Origin: Mesorhizobium onobrychidis
Lineage (GTDB): Bacteria > Pseudomonadota > Alphaproteobacteria > Rhizobiales > Rhizobiaceae
NCBI RefSeq assembly: GCF_024707545.1
Contig: NZ_CP062229.1
Span: 4,259,501-4,323,500 of the forward strand
Direction of reading: 5' to 3'
DNA length: 64,000 bases
In this document: one piece after another, positions 16,660-25,965 of the stretch
Layout: the number at the start of each line of letters is the position of its first letter
How positions within the stretch are numbered: position 1 is the stretch's first letter
Program-made: the position numbers and the translations under genes
The notes under the pieces: generated by a model
The model's input: the letters and a program-made list of their open reading frames with translations, nothing else
Told to the model about the DNA's origin: nothing
Database searches by the model: none

Positions 16660-18834
16660 ATGAACGCCATAATTTCCATCTCCCGCCGCAGCTTCATCGT
16701 GGGCGTGGCCTCCACGGCAGGCGGCCTGTCCCTCGGGTTCAACTTGCCGTTCATCAAGCCTGCACTTGCCGAGGGCGCCGAGACGGCGCCGGAGATCAAT
16801 GCCTGGGTGGTGATCAGGCCCGACGACACGGTGGTCATCCGTATCGCCCGCTCCGAGATGGGGCAGGGGACGCTGACCGGCCTGGCGCAACTCGTCGCCG
16901 AGGAGCTGAATTGCGACTGGTCAAAGGTCACGACCGAATATCCGTCGCCGGCCCAGAACCTCGCACGCGACCGCGTGTGGGGCAATTTCTCGACCGGGGG
17001 CAGCCGCGGTATCCGCGAGTCGCACGAGTATGTACGCATTGGTGGCGCCGTTGCGCGCGAGATGCTGATTGCCGCCGCGGCCGCCGAATGGGGCGTGCCG
17101 GCCAGCGAATGCACCGCGAGGATGGGCATGGTCACGCATGCGGCATCAGATCGCGCCACCTTTTATGGACAGTTGGCTGCCGCCGCCGCGCGGATGACGC
17201 CGCCCGCCAACGTAACGCTGAAGGACCCGAAGGATTGGACCATAGCCGGCAAGCCGCTGCCGCGGCTCGACACGGCCGACAAGCTCAACGGCAGCCAGGT
17301 CTACGGCGTCGACCTCAAGCTGCCGAACATGCTCAACGCCGCGATCCGAGCCTGCCCGTATTTCGGCGGCAAGGTGGAGAGCTTCGACGCGGCGGCGGTC
17401 GCGGCCATGCCCGGCGTGCGCACTGTCGTTCAGGTCGACGAGACCGCCGTTGCGGTTGTCGCCGATACGTGGTGGCGGGCGAAGACCGCTCTCGATGCCT
17501 TGCCGATCGTCTGGGACGAAGGTCCCAACAGGCAGGTCACCAGCGCCTCGATCACGGCGATGCTCGAAGAGGGGCTCGGCGCAAATGACGCCTTCATTGG
17601 CGCCAAGCAAGGTGACGCCGGTACTGCCCTGTCCGCCGCCGGCCGGACGGTCACGGCGACCTATGCCTACCCCTATCAGAACCACGCAACCATGGAACCG
17701 ATGAACGCGACGGCGCTCTACACGCCGGAGCGCTGCGAGGTTTGGGTGCCTACCCAGAATGGCGAGGCGAGCCTTGCTGCAGCGGCCGAAGCCGCCGGCC
17801 TGCCGGTGCAGCAATGCGAGGTGCACAAGATCCATCTCGGCGGCGGCTTCGGCCGGCGCGGCAACTTCCAGGACTATGTGCGCCAGGCGGTCAGCATTGC
17901 CAAGCAGGTGCCGGGAACGCCCGTAAAGCTCATGTGGTCGCGCGAAGAGGATATGCTGCACGGCGCCTATCACCCGACCACCCGATGCCGGCTGACGGGC
18001 GCGCTCGACGCGGACGACAACCTGACCGCTCTGCACATGCGCATATCCGGCCAGTCGATCCTTGCCGCGGTGCGGCCGGAAGGCATGCAGAACGGCATGG
18101 ACCCGGTCGTCTTCCAGGGCCTAGTCCTCAGCGGCACGGAAGGCACGCTGGGCTATACGGTGGACAATCTGCTCGTCGACCATGCCATGCGCAACCCGCC
18201 GATCCCGCCAGGCTTCTGGCGCGGCGTGAACCTCAACCAGAATGCGCTCTACGTCGAGTGCTTCATGGACGAACTCGCCCATGCCGCCGGCCTCGACCCG
18301 CTCGCGTTCCGCCGCAAGCTGATGGCCAAACATCCGAAGCATCTCGCCGTGCTGGAGGCGGTTGCCGAACGGATCGGCTGGGACACCCCGGCCGCGGCCG
18401 GCGTTCACCGCGGCCTGGCGCAGATCATGGGTTTCGGCAGCTATGTCGCGGCGGCAGCGGAGGTTTCGGTCACCGACGGGCAGCTCCGAATCCACCGCAT
18501 CGTGGCGGCCACCGACCCGGGTCATGTCGTCAATCCCGCACAGGTGGAACGGCAGGTCGAGGGCTCCTTCGTCTACGGGCTTTCCGCCTGCATCTATGGC
18601 GAGTGCACCGTCAATGGCGGCCGCATGGAGCAGGAGAATTTCGACAGCTACGAGGTTCTGCGCATGGCCGAGATGCCGGAGGTGGAGACGATCATACTGC
18701 CGTCCGGCGGCTTCTGGGGCGGCGTCGGCGAGCCGACCATAGCGGTCGCCGCGCCGGCCGTCCTCAATGCGATCTTCGCCGCCACCGGAAAGCGCATCCG
18801 CACGCTGCCGTTGAAAAACCATGACCTCGCATGA
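16660..18834 (+). CDS. Molybdopterin large subunit of an isoquinoline 1-oxidoreductase-like hydroxylase
   Basis: 724 aa from ATG 16660, preceded by GAGGAGA. A Tat signal is clear (S-R-R-S-F-I-V-G-V at residues 8-16), so the folded enzyme is exported with its cofactor. G-Q-G, H-L-G-G-G-F-G-R-R (pterin loop) and the C-terminal G-G-V-G-E-P-T with the catalytic Glu mark the active site of this xanthine oxidase-type family. The length matches single-chain IorB-type subunits. It overlaps the cytochrome gene by 4 bp. The substrate cannot be told from sequence. A second pair of the same kind begins at 62775; the two are only distant relatives. Confidence 0.92.
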   Translation: MNAIISISRRSFIVGVASTAGGLSLGFNLPFIKPALAEGAETAPEINAWVVIRPDDTVVIRIARSEMGQGTLTGLAQLVAEELNCDWSKVTTEYPSPAQNLARDRVWGNFSTGGSRGIRESHEYVRIGGAVAREMLIAAAAAEWGVPASECTARMGMVTHAASDRATFYGQLAAAAARMTPPANVTLKDPKDWTIAGKPLPRLDTADKLNGSQVYGVDLKLPNMLNAAIRACPYFGGKVESFDAAAVAAMPGVRTVVQVDETAVAVVADTWWRAKTALDALPIVWDEGPNRQVTSASITAMLEEGLGANDAFIGAKQGDAGTALSAAGRTVTATYAYPYQNHATMEPMNATALYTPERCEVWVPTQNGEASLAAAAEAAGLPVQQCEVHKIHLGGGFGRRGNFQDYVRQAVSIAKQVPGTPVKLMWSREEDMLHGAYHPTTRCRLTGALDADDNLTALHMRISGQSILAAVRPEGMQNGMDPVVFQGLVLSGTEGTLGYTVDNLLVDHAMRNPPIPPGFWRGVNLNQNALYVECFMDELAHAAGLDPLAFRRKLMAKHPKHLAVLEAVAERIGWDTPAAAGVHRGLAQIMGFGSYVAAAAEVSVTDGQLRIHRIVAATDPGHVVNPAQVERQVEGSFVYGLSACIYGECTVNGGRMEQENFDSYEVLRMAEMPEVETIILPSGGFWGGVGEPTIAVAAPAVLNAIFAATGKRIRTLPLKNHDLA

Positions 18835-19166
18835 CAATGAGGCACTCGAAGAACAGGCGCGGCAGACTGGCGCTCGCGCCTGTCCTGCTTGCGGCGCTCG
18901 CGGCCAGCGCGTCGGCGTGGGCCGACGCGGCGCCTGGTGCGACGGCGTGCACCGGCTGTCACGGGCCGGCGGCGCTCGGCTCAGCCATACCCTCGCTCGA
19001 CGGCCACGCGGCGGACGACATCGTCGCCCAGATGCAAGCCTTCCGGTCCGGTGAGCGCAAGGCGACGGTCATGGACCGCATCGCCAGGGGATTTACCGAA
19101 GAGGAGACGCGCGCCATCGCCGAATGGCTCGCCAAGCCGGAGGCGGCACGCCATGCCCAGCCGTAG
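18831..19166 (+). CDS. Small periplasmic monohaem cytochrome c
   Basis: 111 aa with a signal peptide (residues 10-31) and one haem site CTGCH (Cys40, Cys43, His44). Met81 (K-A-T-V-M-D) is a likely axial ligand, followed by an amphipathic C-terminal helix. The pattern L-D-G-H-A-A-D-D-I-V-A-Q-M is typical of the small cytochromes paired with flavocytochrome c sulfide dehydrogenases. It overlaps the molybdenum subunit by ATGA and overlaps the remnant start of the flavoprotein gene. It could serve either the hydroxylase upstream or the flavoprotein downstream; its position between them does not settle the choice. Confidence 0.85.
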   Translation: MTMRHSKNRRGRLALAPVLLAALAASASAWADAAPGATACTGCHGPAALGSAIPSLDGHAADDIVAQMQAFRSGERKATVMDRIARGFTEEETRAIAEWLAKPEAARHAQP

Positions 19167-19207
19167 AGCCCTGATCGGCGGCGCGGCGGCCAGCGTCGCC
19201 GCCGCAG

Positions 19208-20398
19208 GTGCGCGCACAGGCGCAGCCCCGCGTGATCGTCGTCGGCGGCGGCTTTGCCGGGGCAAGCTGCGCCCGCGCACTGAAGCAGTTGGATCGCGAC
19301 CTTGCCGTGACGCTAGTCGAGCCAGAGACCGCCTATCTGGCCTGCCCGTTCAGAAATGCCGTGCTTGCAGGGCTGCGCGGCATCGAGGCGCAGACCTTCC
19401 GCTATGACCAATTCGGCGACATCGGGCTCATCCGCACGCGCGCCGTTGCCGTCGATGCCGAGCGCCGGCGCGTTCGGCTGGAGGATGGTACGGACATAGG
19501 CTACGTCAGGCTGGTGCTGGCGCCCGGCGTCGACCTGCGCTTCGACGCTTTGCCGGGCTACGACGAGGCGGCGGCGGCGATCATGCCGCATGCCTGGAAG
19601 GCGGGGGCGCAGACGCTGCTGCTGCGCGACCAGCTCGCAGCGATGCCGGACGGTGGGGTCGTCATCCTCTCCGCGCCAGCTAATCCGTTCCGCTGCCCGC
19701 CCGGTCCCTACGAGCGGGCAAGCCTGATCGCGCATTACCTCAAGACCAGCAAGCCACGCTCCAAACTGATCATCCTCGACGCCAAGGACGCCTTTTCGAA
19801 GCAGCGGCTGTTCGAAGCGGCCTGGCAAGAGCTCTATCCCGGCTTGATCGAATGGGTGCCGCTGTCGTCGGGCGGCAGGGTGACGGAAGTCGACCCGGCG
19901 ACAAGAACGCTGGTGACTGAGTTCGGCAGCCACAAGGCCGATGTCGCCAACGTGATCCCGCCGCAGCGTGCGGGCAGGATCGCGCAGTCGGCCGGTGTTG
20001 CCGACCAGACGGGCTGGTGCCCGATCGACCCGGTCACCTTCGAGTCCCGCCTGCAGCCGGCGATCCACGTCGTCGGCGACGCGGCGATCGGCGGAGCGAT
20101 GCCGAAATCCGCCTTCAGCGCCAACGCCCAGGCAAAAGCCTGCGCTGCGGCGGTAGCCGCGCTGGTCAGGGAGCGGCAGCCGGCGCAGCCAAAGCTCATC
20201 AACACCTGCTACAGCCTGGTCGCGCCCGGTTACGGCATCTCGATCGCCGGCGTCTACCAGCCGCGCGACGGCCTGCTTGCCGAGGTGGAGGGTGCGGGCG
20301 GCACCAGCCCGCTCGAAGCGCCGCTTTCCGTCCGCGAACTGGAAGCGGCCTATGCGGAGGACTGGTTCCGAACGATCACCAGTGAAGTGTTCGGATGA
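19208..20398 (+). CDS. fccB: Flavocytochrome c/sulfide dehydrogenase flavoprotein (FccB/SoxF-like), leader out of frame
   Basis: About 396 aa. The N-terminal FAD motif V-I-V-V-G-G-G-F-A-G-A-S and the early Cys in Y-L-A-C-P-F-R-N match FccB, as does a second Cys in F-R-C-P-P-G-P-Y. The C-terminal flavin-binding domain of the family is present (C-Y-S-L-V-A-P-G-Y-G-I-S-I). An ATG at 19153, overlapping the cytochrome gene, starts a good Tat leader (M-P-S-R-R-A-L-I-G-G-A-A), but it is in the wrong frame. One extra base (or two missing) near 19206 separates it from the mature protein. As written, translation would begin at GTG 19208 without a leader. The protein oxidises sulfide or another thiol and hands electrons to a cytochrome c. 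The stop overlaps the soxX start. Confidence 0.8.
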   Translation: MRAQAQPRVIVVGGGFAGASCARALKQLDRDLAVTLVEPETAYLACPFRNAVLAGLRGIEAQTFRYDQFGDIGLIRTRAVAVDAERRRVRLEDGTDIGYVRLVLAPGVDLRFDALPGYDEAAAAIMPHAWKAGAQTLLLRDQLAAMPDGGVVILSAPANPFRCPPGPYERASLIAHYLKTSKPRSKLIILDAKDAFSKQRLFEAAWQELYPGLIEWVPLSSGGRVTEVDPATRTLVTEFGSHKADVANVIPPQRAGRIAQSAGVADQTGWCPIDPVTFESRLQPAIHVVGDAAIGGAMPKSAFSANAQAKACAAAVAALVRERQPAQPKLINTCYSLVAPGYGISIAGVYQPRDGLLAEVEGAGGTSPLEAPLSVRELEAAYAEDWFRTITSEVFG

Positions 20399-20847
20399 TG
20401 AGGATGGCTAGCCTCGCTCTTGCGGGATTGCTGCTTGCGGATTTGCCCGGTGTCGGCGAGGAGATGCGATCCTACGTCGTCACCGGCGATGCGCTCATGG
20501 AGCCTCTGGTCGGCGGCAAGGGTGATCCGGCGCGCGGCGCTGCGCTGATCTCGGACCGGCAGCGCAGCCTCTGCACGCTCTGCCATAGTGGGCCGTTTCC
20601 AGACGCGCATCTGCACGGGACGCTGGCGCCTGACCTGACCGGCGTCGGAGCAAGGCTTTCGGAAGGCCAGATCCGGCTGCGCGTGGTCGACATGAAGCGG
20701 CTCACGCCGAATACGATCATGCCTTCCTACTACCGGGTCGCGGATGAGCAAGGCCGGCGTGTCGCCACCGTCTGGCGCAGCAGGCCGATCCTGAGCGGTG
20801 CCGACATCGAGGATATCGTCGCCTATCTCACGACGCTGAAAGGGTGA
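20395..20847 (+). CDS. soxX: SoxX, sulfur-oxidation cytochrome c subunit
   Basis: 150 aa. A short signal peptide is followed by a haem site CTLCH (Cys60, Cys63, His64). The SoxX-specific features are H-S-G-P-F-P-D after the haem, H-G-T-L-A-P-D-L-T-G-V-G, and M109 in N-T-I-M-P-S-Y-Y as sixth ligand. SoxX pairs with SoxA to attach sulfur compounds to SoxYZ. Here it is the last gene of an operon of overlapping genes, and the SoxA, SoxYZ and SoxB genes that normally follow are absent from the window. Without SoxA it is probably an orphan subunit unless a partner lies elsewhere. Confidence 0.88.
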   Translation: MMRMASLALAGLLLADLPGVGEEMRSYVVTGDALMEPLVGGKGDPARGAALISDRQRSLCTLCHSGPFPDAHLHGTLAPDLTGVGARLSEGQIRLRVVDMKRLTPNTIMPSYYRVADEQGRRVATVWRSRPILSGADIEDIVAYLTTLKG

Positions 20848-20849
20848 TT

Positions 20850-20915
20850 ATGCGCGAAGACCCGCTTCGAGTTCACGGAGGCTTGGTCGGACGGCGGCAG
20901 TTTCTTCGGGGATAG
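20850..20915 (+). pseudogene. Putative truncated start of soxY
   Basis: An ATG three bases after the soxX stop opens a 21-codon frame (M-R-E-D-P-L-R-V-H-G-G-L-V-G-R-R-Q-F-L-R-G), ending at TAG 20913-20915. The basic residues and R-R-Q-F-L-R are what a Tat-secreted SoxY leader looks like, and soxY is the usual next gene. The similarity is short and circumstantial. The sequence after about 20905 is unrelated, so this is probably a deletion or recombination junction. Confidence 0.35.
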
Positions 20916-21177
20916 TTTCGGCGGAAGCCACTATCCATTCTCCGAAGGCAGAGATCGGCCTTGTGGAGATGCTGGTGCGTTGTGGTCTGGCGCCCTCGAA
21001 GCGAGGCGTCTGGGCTGCCCCGACGCGTCTAGGCGTGTTGGATAGCTTTCGCTGTCGGCCAAGGCAAAAGATCGTGAGCGCGTAGGGTTCAGCCCGTTGG
21101 CGACAAGGTTCGTTCAGATCGCGTTGCGCAACGCGGAACCCGCACCTCTGCTGGTTGAGGGCGGAATACGCTTGCAT
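20916..21177. other. Gene-free junction between the sox remnant and the catabolic island
   Basis: 262 bp without a recognisable gene, terminal repeat or transposase fragment. It begins at the truncated soxY and ends at the tail of the first GNAT gene. Confidence 0.4.
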
Positions 21178-22056
21178 TCAGCTCCAGGCGTGGCTCGCCA
21201 ATCCATAAACCCAAGGTTTGTTGCTTTCCCGGTTCAGGAACCGGCGGCCTTTGGACATTGTCGTCACGGTCTCGGCAATGCCGAGGCCGCTCTGCTGAAG
21301 GAACTCGGCAAACACGCCATCCCTCTCGCGCGAATCGACGCGGGCGAATCGACCTGCCAGCTTCTTCAGATGGACGGCGGTGAGATGGACCGCGTCCTGG
21401 TCGCTTCGAGCCACAATGGGGCCAATCACATGGCCGCGCCCGAACTCGCGACACATGGAATAGCCAACAACCTCGCCACCGCGGCTCAGAGTGGCTATCG
21501 AGGCATCCTCTGCGAGCAACGCAAGTAGCCCCGCACGATTTGTCCCAAACGCACGCGCGTCCAGCTCGGTGATCTCGCGAAGTCTGTCGCTGGGCAGCTC
21601 ACTTAGTTCACCATCAAGAGCTGGCATTGGCGGGAGTTTTTGTGGGGCCTCGCCCTGGCGCATGTAGACGATCGCCTCGCTCGTGAAGCCGAGTGAAATA
21701 TACAGAGGATAGGCGGGATGGGTTGCATTCAGGGCCAGATTGCGATCCCCGCACTGCTCAAGGACCTGTTCCATGAGCCATCGGCCACCTCCCTGCGCCT
21801 GTGCGCGAGGCGTCGTGATCACCAGGCCAATGGTGGCAAAATCGTCCCCGTGGGGAAACCACATCGCGCTTCCGAAGACGCGCCCAATTCCGTCAACGGC
21901 GACGATGCCGTGGCCGGCGCGGCGCAGTAGGTTCCAGTCCTTGGGGCGATGCGGCCAGCGGACAGAAATCGATAGTGCATGCAGCAGATCAACGTCGACA
22001 TCATTGATGTCCCGCGCGACCAGTTCAAAGGATTTCAGGCGCACTGATCTCTGCAT
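21178..22056 (-). CDS. Tandem-GNAT acetyltransferase, paralogue A
   Basis: 292 aa with two GNAT-like halves. The first (about residues 10-150) has W-P-H-R-P-K-D-W (about residues 34-41) and an acetyl-CoA loop R-A-Q-A-Q-G-G-G. The second (about residues 155-290) has F-G-R-G-H-V-I-G-P-I-V-A. Genes at 29618 and 43637 encode clear paralogues with the same landmarks. The family presumably acetylates a small amine or amino acid. The gene is divergent from an ArgE-like deacylase, which suggests an acetylation/deacetylation pair or shared control. The exact substrate is unknown. Confidence 0.8.
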   Translation of the reverse strand: MQRSVRLKSFELVARDINDVDVDLLHALSISVRWPHRPKDWNLLRRAGHGIVAVDGIGRVFGSAMWFPHGDDFATIGLVITTPRAQAQGGGRWLMEQVLEQCGDRNLALNATHPAYPLYISLGFTSEAIVYMRQGEAPQKLPPMPALDGELSELPSDRLREITELDARAFGTNRAGLLALLAEDASIATLSRGGEVVGYSMCREFGRGHVIGPIVARSDQDAVHLTAVHLKKLAGRFARVDSRERDGVFAEFLQQSGLGIAETVTTMSKGRRFLNRESNKPWVYGLASHAWS

Positions 22057-22298
22057 CTCAGTCGATCCGCTCCTTCAACGAATGCCCAACGCACGCGTCT
22101 TGATCCTGGCGCCTTTAGCCATGTTTGCGACAGGCCTCATTTGCCGCAGCTTTACAGGGGAAAGCCAGCAGGTTTCGCTGGTTCGAGGCGTTTTTTCGCA
22201 ATCTTCAGCCAAAGCACGACACGATTCGGCAGGGAATACTGCTGCCTACGGATAGGCTGGTCGCACCCGGTGACAATGTGCAAGCAGAGCGGACCGCC

Positions 22299-23423
22299 AT
22301 GAACGTGGAAGAAATCCTCGCGACCCTGATTGCATTTCCCTCTGTTGTGGGCACGCCGAACGGCGCGATCGTCGATTGGATCCGCGACTACTGTCAGGCA
22401 GCCGGAGCCGAGGTGACGGTTCTGCCCGGTCCCGAGGGCGACCGGTCCAACCTGTTCGTCACGGTCGGCCCGCGTGCCGGTCGGGGCTACATCATCTCCG
22501 GACATGTGGATGTCGTGCCGGCCGGCGAGCCGGAATGGAGCTCGGATCCGTTCGTCCTGCGCCGCGAGGGCGGCAGGCTTTACGGCCGCGGCACCACCGA
22601 CATGAAGGGCTTTCTCGCCTGCGCATTGGCCGCGCTCCCAGGACTTGCGGCGATGAACCTGCGGCAACCAATTCATCTCGCATTCTCCTACGACGAAGAG
22701 GCGGGGTGCCGTGGCGTGCCGCATCTCTTAGCTGCGTTGCCAGGCCTATGCGAGAGGCCGCTTGGCGCGATTGTCGGCGAGCCGAGCCGGATGCAGCCGG
22801 TGCGCGCACATAAGGGGAAGGCCGCCGCGCGGCTCGAGGTGATCGGGCGATCCGGCCATTCGTCTCGCCCCGATCTCGGACTCAATGCCGTGCACGCCAT
22901 GGCCGGCGTCATCACGCACGCCGTGGCCTATGGCCAATCCCTCGCCAACGGACCGCTCGATCAGGATTTCGAGCCCCCATATTCTTCGTTGCAGGTGGGC
23001 GTCATCGCCGGTGGACAGGCGGTCAACATCATCGCTGGCCAATGCACTGCCGATATCGAGGTACGTGCCGTGCCGGGCGTTTCTCCATCCTCCCTGCTTG
23101 AGCCGGTCAAGGCCGGGCTTTTTGCCCTGCGCGACAGCGGCTTCGAGGTAATTTGGCAAGAGTTGAGTTCCTATCCCGCCCTTGCACCCGCGAAGGGGAG
23201 TGAGCTAGCGGCGGTTCTGACCGAGCTGACGGGGCAGGAGCCGCTCACAGCGGTCAGTTACGGCACGGAGGCCGGGCTTTATCAGCAGGCCGGTATCGAT
23301 GCGATCATTTGCGGCCCCGGCGACATCGGCCGTGCTCACCGTGCCGACGAATATATCGAGACCGGTGAACTCGCCGCTTGCCGGAAGATGATCCAGGGGC
23401 TCGGCGCACGTCTCGCGGCCTGA
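22299..23423 (+). CDS. ArgE/DapE-like M20 amidohydrolase (acetylornithine deacetylase-like)
   Basis: 374 aa from ATG 22299. Metal ligands can be read: G-H-V-D-V-V-P (His and the first Asp), G-T-T-D-M-K-G (second Asp), D-E-E-A-G (catalytic and ligand Glu) and G-E-P (late Glu). The dimerisation lid has [11 protein letters not shown]. The sequence follows ArgE, which hydrolyses N-acetylornithine and other N-acyl amino acids, but gene context points to a degradative role rather than arginine synthesis. It is the first of a rightward run (deacylase, GhrA-like, cupin, dehydrogenase, GabD) with short gaps. The in-frame extension upstream has no ribosome site. Confidence 0.87.
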   Translation: MNVEEILATLIAFPSVVGTPNGAIVDWIRDYCQAAGAEVTVLPGPEGDRSNLFVTVGPRAGRGYIISGHVDVVPAGEPEWSSDPFVLRREGGRLYGRGTTDMKGFLACALAALPGLAAMNLRQPIHLAFSYDEEAGCRGVPHLLAALPGLCERPLGAIVGEPSRMQPVRAHKGKAAARLEVIGRSGHSSRPDLGLNAVHAMAGVITHAVAYGQSLANGPLDQDFEPPYSSLQVGVIAGGQAVNIIAGQCTADIEVRAVPGVSPSSLLEPVKAGLFALRDSGFEVIWQELSSYPALAPAKGSELAAVLTELTGQEPLTAVSYGTEAGLYQQAGIDAIICGPGDIGRAHRADEYIETGELAACRKMIQGLGARLAA

Positions 23424-23440
23424 AGGAAGGGGCGGTTTCC

Positions 23441-24364
23441 ATGGCGTTTCTTTTCAATTCCGATGCCGCGCGTGCTGCGGTGTTCCGCGAGGTCTTCGCG
23501 CGCGAGCTCCCGGAGCTGGAATTCTTCCATTCCGGCGAGGAGATGGAGCCGGAGAAGGTGCGCTATCTCATTACCTGGACGGTGCCGGACGAGATCTCGC
23601 GCTACCGCAATCTGGAAGTGCTGTTTTCCATCGGAGCGGGCGTCGACCAGTTCAAGCAGGACGTGGTGCCAAGCCATGTGAAGCTTGTGCGCATGGTCGA
23701 GGATGGCATCATACGCATGATGCAGGAATACGTCGCGCTCGGCGTGTTGGCGCTCCACCGGGAGATGCCCGCCTATCTCGAGCAGCAGAAAAGGTGCCTC
23801 TGGCAACCGATTGCCGCTCGACAGGCGGCCGAGCGCCGGGTCGGTTTTCTTGGTCTTGGCATGCTGGCGCAGGCAGCTATCGAGCGCCTGAAGCCGTTCC
23901 AGTTTCCGCTTGCCGGGTGGAGCCGCAGCGAAAAGCGGATAGAGGGCGTGGCCTGTTTTCATGGCGCGGATCAGTTGCCCCGCTTTCTGAAGCAGACGGA
24001 CATTCTCGTCTGCCTGCTACCGCTGACACAGGAAACGAGCAGCATTCTCAATGCCGGGCTCTTCTCCTTGCTACCAGCCGGGGCGCGGCTGCTGCATGTC
24101 GGCAGGGGTCCGCAACTCGACCAGGCCGCGCTGATCGACGCGCTCGACACCGGTCACGTATCTGCGGCGATGCTTGATGTAACTGATCCGGAACCGCTCC
24201 CGGAAGACCATCCGCTGTGGTCGCATCCGAAGGTGATGATAACGCCGCACATTGCCTCGGTGACGCAACCGCATACGGCGGCGCAATCCGCCGTGGACAA
24301 CATCCGGCGCCACCGCGCCGGCGAAGAACTGATCGGCCTCGTCGATCGGACACTCGGCTATTAA
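23441..24364 (+). CDS. GhrA-like glyoxylate/hydroxypyruvate reductase
   Basis: 307 aa, ATG 23441 with AAGGAAGG upstream. A D-isomer-specific 2-hydroxyacid dehydrogenase: S-I-G-A-G-V-D (substrate loop), [10 protein letters not shown] (NAD(P)-binding Gly motif), G-R-G-P-Q-L-D (catalytic Arg region), Glu in D-P-E-P-L, and H-I-A-S-V-T with the catalytic His. The shorter N-terminal domain is typical of the GhrA branch, which reduces glyoxylate and hydroxypyruvate. It follows the deacylase gene by 17 nt. In this cluster it would interconvert a 2-oxo acid and a D-2-hydroxy acid; the direction is unknown. Confidence 0.87.
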   Translation: MAFLFNSDAARAAVFREVFARELPELEFFHSGEEMEPEKVRYLITWTVPDEISRYRNLEVLFSIGAGVDQFKQDVVPSHVKLVRMVEDGIIRMMQEYVALGVLALHREMPAYLEQQKRCLWQPIAARQAAERRVGFLGLGMLAQAAIERLKPFQFPLAGWSRSEKRIEGVACFHGADQLPRFLKQTDILVCLLPLTQETSSILNAGLFSLLPAGARLLHVGRGPQLDQAALIDALDTGHVSAAMLDVTDPEPLPEDHPLWSHPKVMITPHIASVTQPHTAAQSAVDNIRRHRAGEELIGLVDRTLGY

Positions 24365-24378
24365 CCAGGAGACCCCAC

Positions 24379-24735
24379 ATGTCACTGCTGACCACGATTG
24401 ACACAAATCCCGCCTTCACGCCCAAGGAGGCCTTGCCGCTGCCGGAGCGGCTCATTTCCGGAACTCCATCCTTCAAGACCTGGGCGCAGGATGCCTCGAA
24501 AGGCGAGAAGGTTCTGACCGGCGTCTGGGAGGCGACCCCCGGCGAGACGCATTCGATCAAGGGCACTACCTACGAGTTCTGCCACATCATTTCGGGTCTC
24601 GTCGAAATCGAGGAGAAGGGCGGTGAGACCAAGACTTACCGCGCCGGCGACAGCTTCGTGATGAAGCCCGGTTTCGTCGGCGTCTGGCGCACGATCGAGA
24701 CCGTGCGCAAGATCTACGTCTGCGTTTATGACTGA
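24379..24735 (+). CDS. Cupin protein (DUF861/cupin_3 type)
   Basis: 118 aa, ATG 24379 with CAGGAG upstream. The single cupin barrel lies at about residues 35-115, with G-V-W-E-A-T-P-G, then the metal-ligand-like C-H-I-I-S-G-L-V-E-I and G-D-S-F-V-M-K-P-G-F-V-G. Typical His positions are only partly kept. Relatives include ureidoglycine aminohydrolase-like and EutQ-like cupins; here the role is probably small-molecule binding or isomerisation, which cannot be specified. It lies 14 nt after the GhrA-like gene and 168 nt before the next dehydrogenase. Confidence 0.78.
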   Translation: MSLLTTIDTNPAFTPKEALPLPERLISGTPSFKTWAQDASKGEKVLTGVWEATPGETHSIKGTTYEFCHIISGLVEIEEKGGETKTYRAGDSFVMKPGFVGVWRTIETVRKIYVCVYD

Positions 24736-24903
24736 GTTCAGTGCTCAAGGTCCGGCCGAGTAGAGTGCGCGCCGGTTCCAGAACAATCGACTTTCCAAGT
24801 TCGGCCCGACGCGATTCGACGCTGTCGGGCCGCTCATCCACGACGAAAAATGCGGCGCGCCGTCCACTATTGTTCCGCTAGTGCGAATGAGGATCTCCAT
24901 CAA

Positions 24904-25947
24904 ATGAAGACCTACAACATAGCGCTCATCCCCGGCGACGGCATCGGCAAGGACGTAACCGAGTCGGCATGGCAGGTGATGCAGGCGGCGGCAAAACGAG
25001 GCGGTTTCGCCCTTGATGGCAAACGCTTCCCATGGTCCTGCGCCTACTATCTGGAAACCGGCGCAATGATGCCGCCAGACGGCATCGAGACACTTCGAAA
25101 ATTCGATGCGATCTATCTCGGCGCTGTCGGCTGGTCCGCGGAAGTGCCCGACTCAGTATCGCTTCACGGACTGCTCCTGCCGATCCGGAAAGGGTTCACG
25201 CAGTACGCCAACATACGGCCGCACCGGCTGTTGCCGGGCGTTCAGGGCCCCCTCCGCTCCGATGGTTTCGATATCCTGTGCATCCGCGAGAATACGGAAG
25301 GCGAATATTCCGGCGCCGGCGGGCGCGTTCATTCCGGCACAGCCAATGAGGTCGCGATTGAGACAGCAATCTTTACGCGTGCGGGTGTCGAACGGATCAT
25401 GCGTTTCGGTTTCGAACAGGCGCGGGCGCGCCGCAAGAAGCTCGCATCTGTGACCAAATCCAACGCGCAGAAACATTCCATGGTTTTCTGGGATGAGGTG
25501 ACGCGCGAGATTGCGAAGGACTATCCCGATGTAGAGGTCTCGCACTACCACATCGACGCCATGGCTGCCCGCATGGTGCTTGCGCCGGAAAGCCTCGACG
25601 TGATCGTCGCCTCAAATCTTTTTGGCGACATCCTCACGGATATTGGAGCGGCCATTCAGGGCGGGCTGGGTTACGCCGCCTCTGCCAATATCAATCCCGA
25701 TCGCAGCGCGCCTTCCATGTTCGAGCCGGTCCATGGTTCGGCGCCCGACATCGCGCATCTCGGCGTCGCCAATCCGATCGCCGCGATCTGGTCCGGTGCG
25801 ATGATGCTCGAGCATCTGGGCGAGGGGCATGCTGCGGCAGAAGTGATGTCGGCAATCGAGTCCATAACCGCGCGGGGCATAGGCACGATCGCAGGCAAGG
25901 ACCGGACTGAAACAATCACGCAAGCTGTGCTTGCGGCATTGAGCTGA
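24904..25947 (+). CDS. Isocitrate/tartrate-type NAD-dependent decarboxylating dehydrogenase, paralogue 1
   Basis: 347 aa. Family features: L-I-P-G-D-G-I-G near the N-terminus, R-E-N-T-E-G-E-Y-S-G (substrate loop), T-K-S-N-A-Q-K-H (catalytic Lys), N-L-F-G-D-I-L-T-D (metal Asp), and E-P-V-H-G-S-A-P-D-I. The subfamily acts on D-malate, tartrate or 3-isopropylmalate-like acids, oxidising and usually decarboxylating them. It sits between a cupin and a succinate-semialdehyde-type dehydrogenase, so a hydroxy-acid intermediate of an amino-acid pathway is a likely substrate. A second gene of this family is at 32378. Exact specificity is unknown. Confidence 0.87.
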   Translation: MKTYNIALIPGDGIGKDVTESAWQVMQAAAKRGGFALDGKRFPWSCAYYLETGAMMPPDGIETLRKFDAIYLGAVGWSAEVPDSVSLHGLLLPIRKGFTQYANIRPHRLLPGVQGPLRSDGFDILCIRENTEGEYSGAGGRVHSGTANEVAIETAIFTRAGVERIMRFGFEQARARRKKLASVTKSNAQKHSMVFWDEVTREIAKDYPDVEVSHYHIDAMAARMVLAPESLDVIVASNLFGDILTDIGAAIQGGLGYAASANINPDRSAPSMFEPVHGSAPDIAHLGVANPIAAIWSGAMMLEHLGEGHAAAEVMSAIESITARGIGTIAGKDRTETITQAVLAALS

Positions 25948-25965
25948 AAGGGCAGAGGAAAGACC

